From: Imbricaverruca yamaguchii
Lineage: Eukaryota; Arthropoda; Thecostraca; Neoverrucidae
Reading direction: 5' to 3'
Assembly: GCA_034440575.1 (NCBI GenBank)
Contig: JAOTOL010001313.1
Location: forward strand, 384,001 to 448,000
Length of the DNA: 64,000 nt
Position 1 is the stretch's first letter. Every line of letters starts with the position of its first letter. A program made the translations under genes and the position numbers. Under the pieces are notes generated by a model, which saw only the letters and a list, made by a program, of their open reading frames with translations, searched no databases and was not told the origin of the DNA. Below, piece by piece: positions 63,383 through 64,000 of the stretch.

Positions 63383-64000
63383 ATGATGGCCCCCCCCCCC
63401 GCAAGTCATGAAGCATCCAGTGACGGTGGCGGAGATTCCCCGGAGGCGGCGTGTCACGATGACGCTCTAGATGACGTCGCGTGTGTTGCAACAGCAGGAC
63501 AGCTGCTCGGAGCTGGAGTCGGCGAATCTAGCCAGCTTGCAGTTGTTACTGACGCCGAAATATCTGCAGTTGTTCCCGCAGCTCAGCTTGCTACCAAAGA
63601 GAGACAGGGATCAATTCTTGATTATTTTAAAAGGCACATAACACCACAGTCGTCTAACACTCCTGCGCCTGAGGTTGATGTCTCTGTTTCGGAAATTGTG
63701 AGTGTTAGCGATCCTAGCGTGCCATTGGAACAGGATTTTGAAATAGTCTCAGAACAGTTCGCACTGTTAGATCAGCCAGAAAGAACCAATGAAGATACCA
63801 ACTCTGCGTTGTTGAATTATGATGCGGGCGTCTCGAGTGCTGTCGTTGAGGCGGCAGATGTCGTTTCTAGCAACGAACAACTACCGAAACTAATACGTGT
63901 AGCTTGTGGGGCTGCTCTTTTCCGTGATGTGCGAGATCCCCAAGGAATGCTAAATAGATGCAACGACTGCTACCTCATAACAGTTTTGCAGATACTTCCT
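63383..64000 (+). CDS. Open frame with PIP-box-like motif and USP-type catalytic Cys box (runs off the right edge)
   Basis: At least 206 codons from tandem ATGs at 63383 and 63386, with no stop before the window ends. Residues 1-170 are acidic, Ser/Ala/Val-rich and look disordered. Residues 75-82 read QGSILDYF, followed by KR, fitting the PCNA-interacting PIP box (Q-x-x-[ILM]-x-x-aromatic-aromatic). Residues 188-205 read GMLNRCNDCYLITVLQIL. This aligns position by position with the Cys box of ubiquitin-specific proteases (G-L-x-N-x-G-N-T-C-Y-[LM]-N-S-x-L-Q-x-L), placing the nucleophile at Cys196. The protein would thus be a C19-type deubiquitinase-like enzyme with a PCNA-binding tail, acting in the nucleus. 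The His/Asp boxes would lie beyond the window. A C-run at 63390-63400 right after the start could shift frame if miscalled. Host gene or transposon-encoded protease are both possible. Confidence 0.6.
   Translation, partial: MMAPPPASHEASSDGGGDSPEAACHDDALDDVACVATAGQLLGAGVGESSQLAVVTDAEISAVVPAAQLATKERQGSILDYFKRHITPQSSNTPAPEVDVSVSEIVSVSDPSVPLEQDFEIVSEQFALLDQPERTNEDTNSALLNYDAGVSSAVVEAADVVSSNEQLPKLIRVACGAALFRDVRDPQGMLNRCNDCYLITVLQILP

Overview
The window looks like nuclear DNA from a repeat-rich animal genome, most likely an arthropod. The evidence is spliceosomal-type intron borders, many non-LTR retrotransposons (CR1-like, L2-like, I-clade), a BED-finger hAT transposon, a P-element/THAP9-like transposase, tRNA-derived SINEs, satellites, and short TTAGG/CCTAA stretches matching the arthropod telomere unit. 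The mixture would suit a large chelicerate (tick-like) or crustacean genome, but that is inference. I see no confident complete host housekeeping gene. Nearly everything recognisable is mobile or tandemly repeated DNA.

Layout, 0-18 kb: minus-strand exons of a P-element-like transposase run off the left edge (118-767, perhaps 1080-1239, possible promoter near 2.2 kb). An 840-bp block (2387-3226) follows that recurs inverted at 27.7-28.6 kb. A 5'-truncated CR1-like LINE (5781-7325) has an 8-bp target-site duplication (TSD). Then come an intact SGNH-esterase-like coding exon (9586-10299), SINEs of three head types, I-clade LINE pieces including a 44-bp insertion with a perfect 12-bp TSD, and a degenerate 20-bp tandem field (14.0-14.75 kb).

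18-31 kb: a hAT element (18216-21331) with 20-bp terminal inverted repeats carries a two-exon transposase broken by one stop and one frameshift. Its right end abuts a ~130-bp satellite. That satellite is split by a nearly complete L2-like retrotransposon with an open 1034-codon EN-RT frame (22504-25608). After it come the inverted 840-bp block with an unrecognised Cys/His-containing frame, a CR1 ORF1 fragment, a 152-bp satellite, and an I-clade RT fragment.

31-64 kb: a large inverted repeat (31.72-33.40 kb, ~310-bp arms, ~1-kb loop); degenerate tandem fields at 35.8-36.4, 37.2-38.1 and 47.8-49.6 kb, the last two sharing the same ~370-bp 3' flank; two more CR1-like copies (38.96-41.54 and 45.65-47.63 kb); a dispersed ~1.37-kb duplication (42.2 and 53.6 kb) with a 350-bp repeat family; a non-autonomous TTAA-type DNA transposon (50181-51082) and a fragment of it; more I-clade 3' ends; and a CR1 ORF1/EN copy at 61-62.6 kb. 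At the right edge an open frame of at least 206 codons (63383 to beyond 64000) carries a PIP-box-like motif and then a sequence matching the catalytic Cys box of ubiquitin-specific proteases. I rate this the most interesting coding signal.

How parts relate: the 3' ends of two SINE types resemble the 3' end of the I-clade LINE, suggesting mobilisation by its machinery. The CR1-like copies share one 3' end built of 8-bp TCTTTATG-type repeats. Several SINEs and LINEs have clear TSDs, so part of this mobile population is fairly young.
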